Assembly: GCA_946699065.1 (NCBI GenBank) | Contig: CAMPDV010000246.1 | Location: 310,001-374,000 of the forward strand | DNA from: Loxodes magnus | Taxonomy: Eukaryota; Ciliophora; Karyorelictea; Loxodida; Loxodidae | Direction of reading: 5' to 3' | DNA length: 64,000 bases | Shown: positions 11,701 to 21,240 of the stretch, piece by piece | Layout: the number at the start of each line of letters is the position of its first letter | How positions within the stretch are numbered: position 1 is the first letter of the stretch | Notes under the pieces: generated by a model | The model's input: the letters and a program-made list of their open reading frames with translations, nothing else | Database searches by the model: none | What the model was told of the DNA's origin: nothing | Translations under genes and position numbers: made by a program

Positions 11701-12185
11701 GCCAAATAAAAGTGACTTCAAATTAATATATGTTATCAACTGAAAGTTTAATAAATTTTTGATTTCCTTGTAATTTCAACTAATTCCAGTTATGCCTGTT
11801 TTATCGAGGTTGGAATCCTTGACCATTTTTAACTGTGAATAGCTACCATTTCCCCTCTATCTCCCTAAGTTCTATTCTGTATTCGATCTCTTTTTTGTAA
11901 ACTCTGTTGTTATTTATAAAAAATTCTTGTTAGTTCTCTTCATGTCCTTTAGTCCTCTTATCTTTTGAGTTTTTATAGCTAGAGCAGTTATTTAGGCGAT
12001 GTTGAGAAGAATTACTATATCAGCACCAGTTGATCTTTATTTTTGTTTCTTCTTGGGAATAATAAAGTCCAGAACCCCTTCTAATCTTCTTGCTATCTCA
12101 GTTCTTTAAATTTATATTTTATAGTTCTACTAATAAATCACAAGTTCAGCCTTAAATACATCAATAGCCATTGAGATTTCCTCTA
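11700..12185 (-). mobile_element. Retroelement ORF remnant with knuckle-like motif
   Basis: Minus-strand coding-like segment of moderate G+C starting near 12170 (MAIDVFKAEL). It is basic and Gln-rich. In a neighbouring frame a stretch near 12.0 kb has the spacing of a Cys-x2-x-x4-His-x4-Cys knuckle (ending HRLNNC). It lies back to back with the next ORF remnant at 12.5-13.2 kb. It looks broken. No polymerase domain is linked to it. Confidence 0.4.
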
Positions 12186-13330
12186 TTTATTTGAATTAGA
12201 TTAGATTAGATTAAATTAAAAAACTGTTCTTCTGTTAAGATTTTATTTTAAACAAGTTGCTTCCGTAAGTACGTTGTTTTTAATGTAAATTTTTTTAACT
12301 TCCGACATTAGTTCTCTTATAGTATTTTGCCTTGATATAATGAAAGAGACTCATATGGCAAATGTTTTTCTCTTCTAACCTGGGTTATCTTTTAGCCTTT
12401 TAATTCTAATTTTTTACGATTAAAAGATAAAAATTGATAATTTAATTTTAAAATTAGCTTTTAATTAATTAATTAATTATAAATTAAATGTAAAAAAAGT
12501 TTAGCATTCTCTGGGAACTAAATCAGGTACTTGCTGCCATTTTCTTAACGAGGATGGATACCATGACCTTCTTGATTAAGTGTTAGATAATCACTGTTGA
12601 TTCTCAGTCTATCCAACAAATATTTTTCTTTTATAAATTCCATTTGATGTAATTCAAAGTTTGTTAATTGAAGTTCATGTTCTGTTTTGTTCTTTTTCGT
12701 TCAGTTTTTTTCAAATTATGCATTTCTTTAATAAATGAAATCTTGGTTTGCAGTATCAACTTTGTTTAAGTTCTTATCTTGATTAATTTTTTATAAATGT
12801 CTTGCTTTCTATTTTTTCTAATCTTTTTATTATATTCTGATCTTAAATTTCTAGATATGAGATTTCTTCTTTTTTTATTAAGTTGGGGTTTTTGCTAATT
12901 CCATTATTTGATTATTGCTAGTTTGATTAAGATTATCTCCATAATTATTCTTCTGTTATTAATTGATTTTATATTAGTTATTTTCTTAAAATTGTTAATT
13001 CATTATCCTGAAAATCAATATTACTCATAAGTTCTCTTATTTACATGCTTGGTTATATATGGTTTCTTCGTATCAGGAAATTTATTTTTTCATTTGCTCG
13101 ACTTATTTATAGAGTTTTTAATACGGATCACTTTTTTATTCTTCTACTTATTACATTCCAACCATCACTTTACCTTTGGAAGAAGAACTAGATTCTGATG
13201 TAGTCATCTACTTTTATTTTTCTTTATTCACCTTTCTTTTGGCCTTTCTATTTTAGTTTATAAAAAGGCTAATCGACTATTCTGTTTTTACAGCGCAATT
13301 TTCCATTTTTTAATTATATTATTTTTAAAA
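12186..13330 (-). mobile_element. Retroelement ORF remnant, KYEETIYNQ family, copy 2
   Basis: Minus strand. A likely start near 13.21 kb gives MTTSESSSSSKGK, a Glu/Gln-rich coiled coil (QKLYKQVEQMKKQIS, then a TGA codon, then YEETIYNQ), a long Asn/Gln/Lys-rich middle and a C-terminal EGHGIHP motif near 12.56 kb. It matches the 7.7-8.6 kb remnant in order and motifs. It is decayed in the middle. The TGA before YEETIYNQ would read as Trp under the code inferred here. A (TTAA)-rich tract separates it from the neighbouring remnant. Confidence 0.5.
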
Positions 13331-13664
13331 TTAGCTTAAATAAAAAATTAACGAGATAACTAAATTTCGTATAATAATTTTAATAAAAGTGTAAAAGTTT
13401 AAAAGAAATACAAATAATTAACTTCTTAGAATACTAAAAATAGTTAGTTGCTTTTTAATATACATTAAACCTTTTGAAAACTATGATAATTTAACTAAAA
13501 ATGAGCTAGTTCTGCTATAAATTATAAAATAACTCTAGAGCCAACTATTTGTAAAATAATTAACTAATATCAATAATAAAAATTAGCTTTATATACAGTT
13601 TAAGCATTTCTAATGCTGAAATAGAGTTAGAATGATAATTAAAATGATATCAAGGAACATAAAA

Positions 13665-14385
13665 ATGGCAATAAAATTAATCTATGAAATTGATTGAAAA
13701 GATAAAAGCAGAACATTTAAATACTAAAATATCATTGAAAGAAATATCACTGCAGTTCAACCTAACATTTAGTAAAGATTTGCATGATTATCTGGATTTG
13801 AAAAAAGGAAGAATTATGAAGAATTATAGCAAAGTTGTTTTACAATAATGGATATAAATTTAGAAGGCTTTTGTATCTCACTATACATCTGTCTAAATGA
13901 TTGTTATTTATAAAAAACTTATCTAGGAGTAGGTTGGATATAAAAAGGAGAGTTTGAAGATCATTCAAACATTTTTTGATTTTAGAATCTTATAATATTA
14001 TTATCTTTCAATCAGTACTTCTAATTTTTTTAATAATGTATCCTCGGATCTAACGTTAATTACTTTCTACTCTTGTTGATCAACTCGAGAGAGGATAATA
14101 AATGCTTTACATTTACTAACTGACAAATGCTAATCTAATCAACAATCAGTCTGAATAAGAGGATACTTACTTGGTAAAAAATATTAAAGAAATACAAAGA
14201 TAGAACTTTGGAAAAATATCGTAATCAACATAAAAGAAAATGTTAAAGAGATTGAAAGTATAAAAAAAGAACGATCAAAAGATTTCTTAATACAAGATGA
14301 ATTAATAATCCAAGAACTAGAAGATCAAATCAGAAATAATAAAAAAGATTTAAGAAAATATTATTACTAAAATTATATTTTATAT
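13665..14385 (+). pseudogene. Unrecognised ORF with coiled-coil tail
   Basis: From ATG 13665 a plus-strand frame runs with TAA/TAG as Gln for more than 110 codons and includes GFCISLYICLNDCY and YLGVGWIQKGEFEDH; TGA occurs at likely Trp positions (EID-TGA-KDK, RFA-TGA-LSG). From about 14.2 kb a different frame reads as a charged coiled coil (KENVKEIESIKKERS, ELEDQIRNNKKDL). The frame change suggests a decayed gene, or an intron I cannot define. No family recognised. Retroposon E is inserted directly behind it. Confidence 0.35.
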
Positions 14386-14387
14386 AC

Positions 14388-14709
14388 TTTAATTAATTAA
14401 TTTTAACTAAAAAAGTTTTGGGACCGGAATTCCTTCCCAGTTAGACGATCCGACACTCTCTTTTTAAGGAATAATGGGGATATCCTGTTTTGTTCTAGAC
14501 ACAACTGCTTAGATGCTACATCACTATGAGCAGCTAGATTTCAAACCCTTACCAAAAGTGGATAATCTCAAAGACAGTGTCCCTTCAGAAAATAACTTTC
14601 TTAGCGACAGGAAAGGAACTTGTTCCTAGCCATAAAACCAGAAAGTGCAGTCAAGAAGGCCAATCTCAGCTCAACCATCTTTCCTCTTATATATATTTTA
14701 ATTAATTAA
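14388..14709 (+). mobile_element. SINE-like element E, copy 1, with 13-bp target duplication
   Basis: A GC-richer body (14401-14696, about 296 bp) is flanked by the direct repeat TTTAATTAATTAA (14388-14400 and 14697-14709). It is about 80 percent identical by eye to the copy at 58.2-58.6 kb, sharing GGGGATATCCTGT, GACAGTGTCCCTTCAG-like and CATAAAACCAGAAAGTG. No terminal inverted repeats and no frame conserved between copies. GATTTCAAACCC (GGGCTTCAAGCCC in copy 2) resembles a Pol III B box, so a tRNA-related SINE is possible but unproven. It does not carry the hairpin tail of A, B and C. Confidence 0.65.
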
Positions 14710-15197
14710 AACTTTTTAAATCTCATTAATATAGTTTTTAATATAAGCAAGTTGTTACTATTAAAATATTAATAGCATGATCATTAAAGCTGATAATATG
14801 CTTTTAAATAAAATTTGGAAAAGCTATTCCCATATTTATTTTAATTTAATTTAAACTTAAAACATGCATGATGAATAAATATTTATTTAAATTAAATTAA
14901 AATTAGAGTTTAAGATAGAAATACATCATAATTTCATTTGAGAAATCAGAGAATAAAAGTTAAAATTATGTAATATAAATGACTGGGATAAGAAAGTTTT
15001 TTATCACCTCTTCATAGAAGGAGAGAAAACTAGAAACATCTATTCATTAAATCATGTATTAGCTAAATAAGGCCAATTTTCTTAATTAATACTAAAAGAG
15101 GAAAAAAGAACAAAAAAGACATTAATCAAGCAACTATTCCATCCTCTTCTTCAAGACTAAGAGAGAAACATTAGTACTCTCAACGATTTAAACTGAA
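14710..15197. other. AT-rich spacer
   Basis: No gene, RNA or repeat recognised. Confidence 0.45.
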
Positions 15198-15880
15198 ATG
15201 CGTACAAAAAAGTGGCTTATATCGGAAGAAGGAATCAGTACACGAAAATTTACTTCAAACGAAGACTGGAATGATTTAACCAAAGAAGAAGTCCTTCGAC
15301 GGATTATAATTTAAAATATAATTATTCGACAAATAAAAACTTTCATATAACTAGGTAAGAAGTTGGAATAACTCCAACAAGAAAATTAAAATCACACTAT
15401 GGAAACTAAGATGCATAAATCTGTAGCATTTTTAAGAATTAATATGAATCGAAGATGTAATGAACTATATTTGATCTATGAGCTATGCAACAATAAAGTG
15501 AAAAAGATTTAATGAGTCTAGAAACAGAATTAAGAAAATAAAAGCGATCTTAATCAAATAAAATAGTATTAACCATAAAAGATCAGATGAGTATCCTAAT
15601 GTAAATATAAAAAACTTGAACAAGAACAAAAACTTTCAAGAAAGTTGATGTAATCTGTGGTAGCATATGACATCTCTGGAGAAACTGTAAGTAAAATATC
15701 ATGATCAGCAAGAAGATTTGGAAAAACCTCGTTATCTTTTACTAAGTAAGCGATATAAAGCTATGTAAGAAAAAACTTAATAGATAGACGTACCATAATC
15801 TTAAATAAGCAGGTTTTAAACAAGAGAATCCAAGAACTTATTGATACTCAGGGGAAAAAATGTTCAAAAAAACATTTTCT
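15198..15880 (+). pseudogene. Unrecognised coiled-coil ORF
   Basis: ATG at 15198 opens a frame reading MRTKKWLISEEGIS, then TSNEDWNDLTKEEVL and a Leu/Gln/Lys-rich coiled-coil stretch (LGKKLEQLQQEN). The first in-frame TGA comes after about 105 codons; coding-like sequence in other frames continues to about 15.88 kb. Size and composition resemble the coiled-coil N-termini of the retroelement ORFs nearby, but no zinc knuckle is seen, so the assignment stays open. Confidence 0.35.
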
Positions 15881-16327
15881 TTTCCTAGAAAGCATTTTTA
15901 TTTAATTTGAAGCTAATGATTAAGATATTTTCATATAAACTTATAAAGATATTAAAATTAGTAACTATTACTTAAAATGCTAAGAAAAAAATAAAAAAAT
16001 TGTTTATAATTACTTCCTACTATAAAATTAAAATTATTAGTTGTAAAAGATGATATATTTCATTTTTGTTAAAAAATATATCAATATTGCTAATTATGAA
16101 TAAAAATCTTAAATAATTTAATTATTTATTTTTTAAGATTATAATAGATAATAGAGTTAATAGAAAACTAAAATAAAAGGCTTTTTTTATTTTATAGTTT
16201 TTAAATGAATAGCAAATTAATTTAAGTAAAATTATTAAAAAAATTATTATAAAATTTAAATCTTTTAATATTTATTAGATTTTAATTATTTTCTTTTTTC
16301 AAATACTATTAATTATCAATTAAAAAA
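15881..16327. other. AT-rich spacer
   Basis: Very AT-rich DNA; nothing recognised. Confidence 0.5.
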
Positions 16328-16664
16328 ATGGAGGTTAGCAAAGAATTGACTGACTCCGATAGTTCGCATTCGAGCAAGTGGAGGTGTGCAATTAATAATG
16401 AAAGCCAGCACTGCTTGGAAGCTTTCAGCTTTGAGGGCGAAATCCTTTCATTCTGATCTCATCTTTTCTAGCCTTCTTGAGGAAAGATAAGTATTGTATA
16501 ATGGTATCGTAGAGAGAAAAAGGAAATATTACCTTATGTGGGTTCAATAAATCCGAAAGGAGAATCTATCTTAAAGCAATTTAATTTAAACTTTATTTTT
16601 ATATAAAACGTGGCTGATTTAAAAAAAAACCATCGAAAATCTTTTAGATAAAATAAAAAAATAA
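16328..16664 (+). CDS. Hypothetical protein with two in-frame TGA, cut by retroposon C
   Basis: ATG at 16328 opens a frame of ordinary codon use and higher G+C than its flanks: MEVSKELTDSDSSHSSK, then AFSFEGEILSF-TGA-SHLF-Q-PS-TGA-GKISIVQWYRREKKE, then YVGSINPKGES. The TGA codons lie at 16454 and 16478. The hydrophobic, aromatic context makes Trp a natural reading at both, and the frame stays coding-like across them. The right side runs into the 3' tail of an inverted retroposon C (from about 16665), which probably truncated it. No family recognised; it could be part of a transposon. Confidence 0.5.
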
Positions 16665-16988
16665 ACTCGATTATAGATCACGTAGCCTTCTCGATGGTGC
16701 GCAGCTCTTTAAATTAATTTTATTTAAAACTAATAAAATTTTTCCTTGGAAGTTGCCTTCAGGCTTCACTCTTTTGGAGATTCTGTCTTCTAATAGAGCA
16801 TGGTCGAAGTGATGCCCCAAGGTCTAATCTTCAGGTATCTCTCAACAACCGTTGCTTAATGCTTCCAGTTCTTTAATCTTGGCTTCTGCCAAGATTTTCC
16901 CTCAGTTTGTTGCTCCTGAAGTACTTTCTGGTACTATGCGTTAGGTTAATCTCCGTTGGAGGATTTGTCCTCCCTATTTAAAATATAT
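16660..16988 (-). mobile_element. Retroposon family C, copy 1 (inverted)
   Basis: About 330 bp on the minus strand. Read 5' to 3' it starts TTTAAATAGGGAGGA, passes CTTGGCAGAAGCCAAG-like and ACGGTTGTTGAGA-like blocks, and ends in the hairpin tail (16676-16707) next to TATAATCGAGTTTATTT. Copies on the plus strand lie at 44.06-44.40 and 47.61-47.95 kb, where C directly follows A or B; here it stands alone. Non-coding. It shares only the 3' tail with A and B. Confidence 0.65.
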
Positions 16989-17782
16989 ATTTAATAATAA
17001 TTAAAAAAATAAGAAAAATATCTAAATTATTTGAAAATTAAAAAAAATAAAAAAATTAACATAGAAAAAGCAAAAGAAAGCAACATTTATAATATAAATT
17101 TAATAAAATTACGAATAATCAACCGAAAATTTAAAAATTATAAAAGAAAAAAATTTATTTTTAATATTTGATATTTATCATTTTTAAGTGTAAAATATCT
17201 TATATTTAAAATATAATTTTATTGTATTATCCTTTTCATGCAAAAATTTGATTACCAAGATAGAAAAAATTTTTTGTAAAAAGACTTTTCATAATAAATT
17301 ATTTTTATTTTAGAACTTTTTGTATTTTAAATGAAAGTTTTTTTAGTTTTTTCATGTTTATCGCAAAATGTTTTAGTTTTAATTTTAAAAGAAGAATTTT
17401 ATTTTGTTTCTGTAAAATAATAAATTATTGTTTGTAAATTTTATTTATTAAATAAAAAATTGTACTTAGTTTCAATTAAATTCCCATCCATTAATCTAAA
17501 ATTTATCTTTCTAAGAATATCTTTAGAGAGCAATTTTATATATACTGCAGAAAAATAGATGCAAAATAAAAATTAATTAAAATGTGTTTCTTAACATCAT
17601 TTACTAAAAAGAACAAATAACTTATTAAAATTATCATTCCATTTATTAACTAAAAATACACTCTTATATCTCTTAATTTTAAGTCATTTAATGAAAAATG
17701 ATACTTATCAATAACAATTATTATTCTGCTGATATTAAAATGTATCTGAACACATTTTTAGATTTTTTTAATATGAGCTTTT
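16989..17782. other. Very AT-rich spacer
   Basis: A-rich then T-rich DNA on the plus strand with almost no G or C. No gene recognised. Confidence 0.5.
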
Positions 17783-18544
17783 TCAGAATAATACTAAAGG
17801 TTAATTATTTTTGAAAAAGTCTTAGAAATTAATTCTATATAACTAAATTTATAGTAATATGAACTTTTAAAATTTATATATATTACTAAATTAAAAAGTT
17901 ATAATTGGAGTTTAGTGAACTTGGAGGACTTTCAACCTCGTGTTCACAGGCCCAGTTTGATAACCTGGCTGGAACCAGCTCCCTTCAGAACTCTTTCTTC
18001 AGTCGCCTTGGATTGTGTACCACTTCGGTTTGTAGATTTGACCTCCCGACGGATAAAACTAGTTACAGAATTCTCGTCTAATCTTATCCTAATATTAGTA
18101 CTATTATTTTTCTTATTATTTTCTATTCCAGTACTATTATTTAATTAATTTCAATTTCTAACATTGTCTATATTTATGTCCAGTTTGCTTGCATACAAAG
18201 CATCTTGGTTTATTCCTAATTCATTTCTTTTCTGGACTCCTCGGTAAATTAATAGCTCCTTCCATGTCCATTGAATCTTGAATTGTCCTAATTTTGAATT
18301 CCTACTACTGTTGCTACTTGCTGTTCTCTTCAAGCACAGTTGTTCTCTGCTCCAGCAATCCCATTTCCCTGAAGAAAGCGTTTTGCTCTCGATCGTAGAC
18401 TTCCCAGAAGCTTTCTTTCCATTCCTTGAGCTCAGTAACTTAATTTTTTAGAGCTCTATTCTCTAATCGTAGCCTCTTTACTTCCTCCTTCAGGTCAGAG
18501 AATGCGACTAAAATTTATACCTGTTCTTCCTGGAACTGTGGCAT
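17783..18544 (-). CDS. Coiled-coil and CCHC zinc-knuckle protein of a retroelement (ORF1/Gag-like)
   Basis: ATG at 18544-18542; the frame stays open to TGA at 17785-17783 (254 codons) when TAA/TAG are Gln and TGA may be Trp. Residues 1-90 form a coiled coil (SDLKEEVKRLRLENRALK). A textbook retroviral-type zinc knuckle CFVCKQTGHKYRQC (Cys-x2-Cys-x4-His-x4-Cys) follows near residue 135, then a basic Gln-rich linker and a Gly/Trp-containing tail (SSEGSWFQPGYQTG). It is GC-richer than its surroundings, which suggests recent arrival. This is the best-preserved member of the knuckle ORF group in the window and looks whole. The last ~25 codons are AT-rich and may lie outside the real gene. LINE ORF1 or Gag cannot be decided without a polymerase. 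Confidence 0.65.
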
Positions 18545-18880
18545 CGCAAAACTTTTAAAATTTATTTTCTAAAATATATAAGCTAATCTAAATCTTTCAT
18601 AAGGAACAGTTATAGGGAAGATTATATGTGTTCTAATTGAAAAATATTTGCTAATTTATCAAATAGAAAATTAGAATTTTAAGAAATATTTCTTCAAATA
18701 CATTTATAATTAGATTTAAAACAAGGAGAATTATTAAGCATTTAAGTTAACTTTATTTAAATGCTCCATTTCTTTTTATTTATGCGATAATTTTAAATAT
18801 TAGAAATATTAAAATTTTATATCTATTTTTCTATTTAGTTCTTATATCATTTTAAGTTTATTTATTAAGATTTTTTTTAT
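18545..18880. other. AT-rich spacer
   Basis: Nothing recognised. Confidence 0.5.
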
Positions 18881-19086
18881 TTTTGTTTGCTTAATAGCTC
18901 AGGATTTTGGACTTCTAGAAGTCATTAAATACAATGTATTTAGGTCACCTCGAGATTCTATGCTTGAAGACTGATTTTCTCCGCCTGATCTGTAGATAAT
19001 GCCAAACTACTATCAACTTTGTAATTCAACGTAAATATTGCGAAATGTTAGGCTCAATCGTCGTTATCTAAATTTCATCTTCCCAT
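18881..19086 (-). CDS. Short unknown ORF with in-frame TGA
   Basis: Minus strand, possible start ATG at 19086. The frame reads MGKMKFQITTIEPNISQYLR-TGA-ITKLIVVWHYLQIRRRKS, then HRISR-TGA-PKYIVFND. The patch has clearly higher G+C than its flanks and a coding-like third-position pattern. No family recognised. As elsewhere both TGA would read naturally as Trp. It may be a transposon fragment. Confidence 0.4.
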
Positions 19087-20167
19087 AATAATTAAATAGG
19101 CATGTTTTCTCGCGAAATAATTGAAAAGATGAAATTGACCAAAATAATAAATTGGACTTAGACTCCTTATACCATTTCTATTCGATACCATATTTAATTT
19201 TTCTTCTCACTTGTTAAAATACTCTTTCTTTCTTTCTAAGTTTATCTTACCCCTTTTCCTTTCTTCTTTAGTTTTGTTACTAGTTCTTATTAAGTTTTTT
19301 GTTACTTTCTAAATATATCTATTTACTAATTTTTGTCATTTAGAGAATCTATCTATCTTATTGGTGAAGCTATTTTGAGCTTTTGTTATCCATTAAATTC
19401 ATTATAGTGTAAAACGCTTATAAAAAATAACTATCACACGTTTTATTTTTCATCTTTTAATCTTTGCATGTTGTAATTTAAATTTTTCCTTTAACCATTT
19501 TAATTTTTATAAGTTAGAAATCTATATTTTTCTCTTTTTTAAATGAAATTTGTTTGTTTTTTTTAATTTTAAAAGAGATTTTTGCATTTATTTAATTTTT
19601 TATATTTTTCCTCTTTTATTAAACTTAAAATATATTTTTTTATTTTTAAATTTTTGTGCTTTTAAATATTTAAAAAATGATTTTTTTATAATCAAATTTG
19701 TTTACTTTTTATTTTACTTATAGCATAAAATTTAATCACATAGCACAGCATAATTTATTATAGAAGCTTTTATTTGGTTTACCCCTTATTAGTTTGTTAG
19801 TTATTTTTTTAATAAATATTCACTTCAAATTTTTTTGGATCTTTTCTGCCATGTTTCCTGATAATTTTAAGATAATTTTCTTTGATTTTTTACGATAAGT
19901 TGAATCTCAATCTTTTTCTTTTGAAATCATTTACTGCCTTTTAGATATTAGGAATTTCTTTGCTTAGTTTGAGTATTTTTTTTCGATAAAACAAACTTTC
20001 ACTTGTGCAGTATATTCCAAATATATCATACCATTTATTTTATATTAATCTCTTTTATTTTTATTAAAATTGGTAGTAGTTTCTTACTTGATGTCCTAAC
20101 GTTTTTATACCAGCATATCATTATTTTCTGATAGAGAATATATTTTGCTGTTATTCTTGAATTTTTA
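19087..20167. other. T-rich spacer
   Basis: About 1.1 kb, strongly T-rich on the plus strand. No gene recognised. Confidence 0.5.
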
Positions 20168-20404
20168 AGCAAGTACTCCAGTCTTCTTCAATTAAGATCC
20201 GAATAAGAGTTGGTAATTAAGTCATTGCAAGGTCCGTCATTCAAATTTTCATACTACAAGCGAGAACCCTTGGAAAAGTTAGGTTTGACTCTTCCGAGTT
20301 TATCCAGCCTTCTCTAGTGGCATCTATTGCGAGATTACTCGTGATGCAGTATACGTTGCACCAGATTACCTACTAGTTATCCTGACCGCAGCCGATATCC
20401 ATAT
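20168..20404 (-). mobile_element. Retroposon family B, inverted partial copy
   Basis: Minus-strand 5' part of family B, starting GGATATCGGCTGCGGTCAGG near 20404 and running to GGAGTACTTGC near 20170; it lacks the 3' hairpin tail. It is the inverted partner of the plus-strand copy starting at 20.66 kb. Confidence 0.75.
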
Positions 20405-20660
20405 TTTATTTTGATAATAAAGGAGTTAATAGAATATCTCTAATTATTAAATTAAATTAGATAATGTTGCTTAATTTTTTATTGTAAGAGTATTTATTTT
20501 CTGATTAATAAAACTTACTTATAATAAACTTAGTTTAACGATAAAAACCTTACTCTAGCATTTTTATCTTATTTATCCAAAATAAGTAAATGAAATTCTA
20601 GAGATATCTATCTACAGTATTATAAAATTATAATTTGGATCTTATTAAAATTAAATAAAA
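20405..20660. other. Loop between inverted B copies
   Basis: About 255 bp of AT-rich DNA between two inverted B copies. Nothing else recognised. Confidence 0.6.
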
Positions 20661-21015
20661 TATGAATGTCGGCTGCGGTCAGGATAACTAGTTGGTAATC
20701 TGGTTCAGTGTATACTGCATCGCGAGTATTCTCGCAATAGATGCCACCACAGAGAAGGCCAGATAAACTCGGAAGAGTCAAACCTAACTTTTCCAAGGGT
20801 TGTCGCTTGTAGTATGAAAATTTGAATACTGGAGTACTTTGTTACAAATTCATAATAATCTTTAACAAATAGATTGTCCATTTGGAGAAGCTGAAGTGAC
20901 TTGTTGGACAGCCAGAAAGACAACAAGAAGTATGAGAATATTATTTTTAATATAAATAGAAATATTGAAAGAGCTGCGCACCAACTAGATGCTACTCGCT
21001 CTATAATCGTGCTTT
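20661..21015 (+). mobile_element. Retroposon family B, copy with hairpin tail
   Basis: About 350 bp, beginning GTCGGCTGCGGTCAGGATAA, with a TGCAGTGTATACTGCA-like palindrome (here CAGTGTATACTGCATCGCGAG), then GATGCCACCA, and ending in the GC-rich hairpin (20971-21002) followed by TATAATC. The first ~180 bp are the inverted repeat of 20.23-20.40 kb. It lies about 230 bp downstream of the kinase-B stop, and the paralogous kinase at 48-50 kb also has a B (plus a C) at this place, so the insertion probably predates that duplication. Confidence 0.75.
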
Positions 21016-21240
21016 TTTATTTATTATTGATAAAATCTAAAAGAATTAGTATCAAGAAGAAAAAATTGAATAATCATTAATAAATTAGAGAAATATTTAA
21101 CTAAAACTACTATGAAATAATTTTCTTTTATACCTAAAAATAATTTTGTTGAGAAGAGTTTTATTAATTTTATATGATATAAATTTTAATTTTATTATTA
21201 ATGGTAAATTTTAGAGTATAAGTTAAAGTTTTAACTCCGC

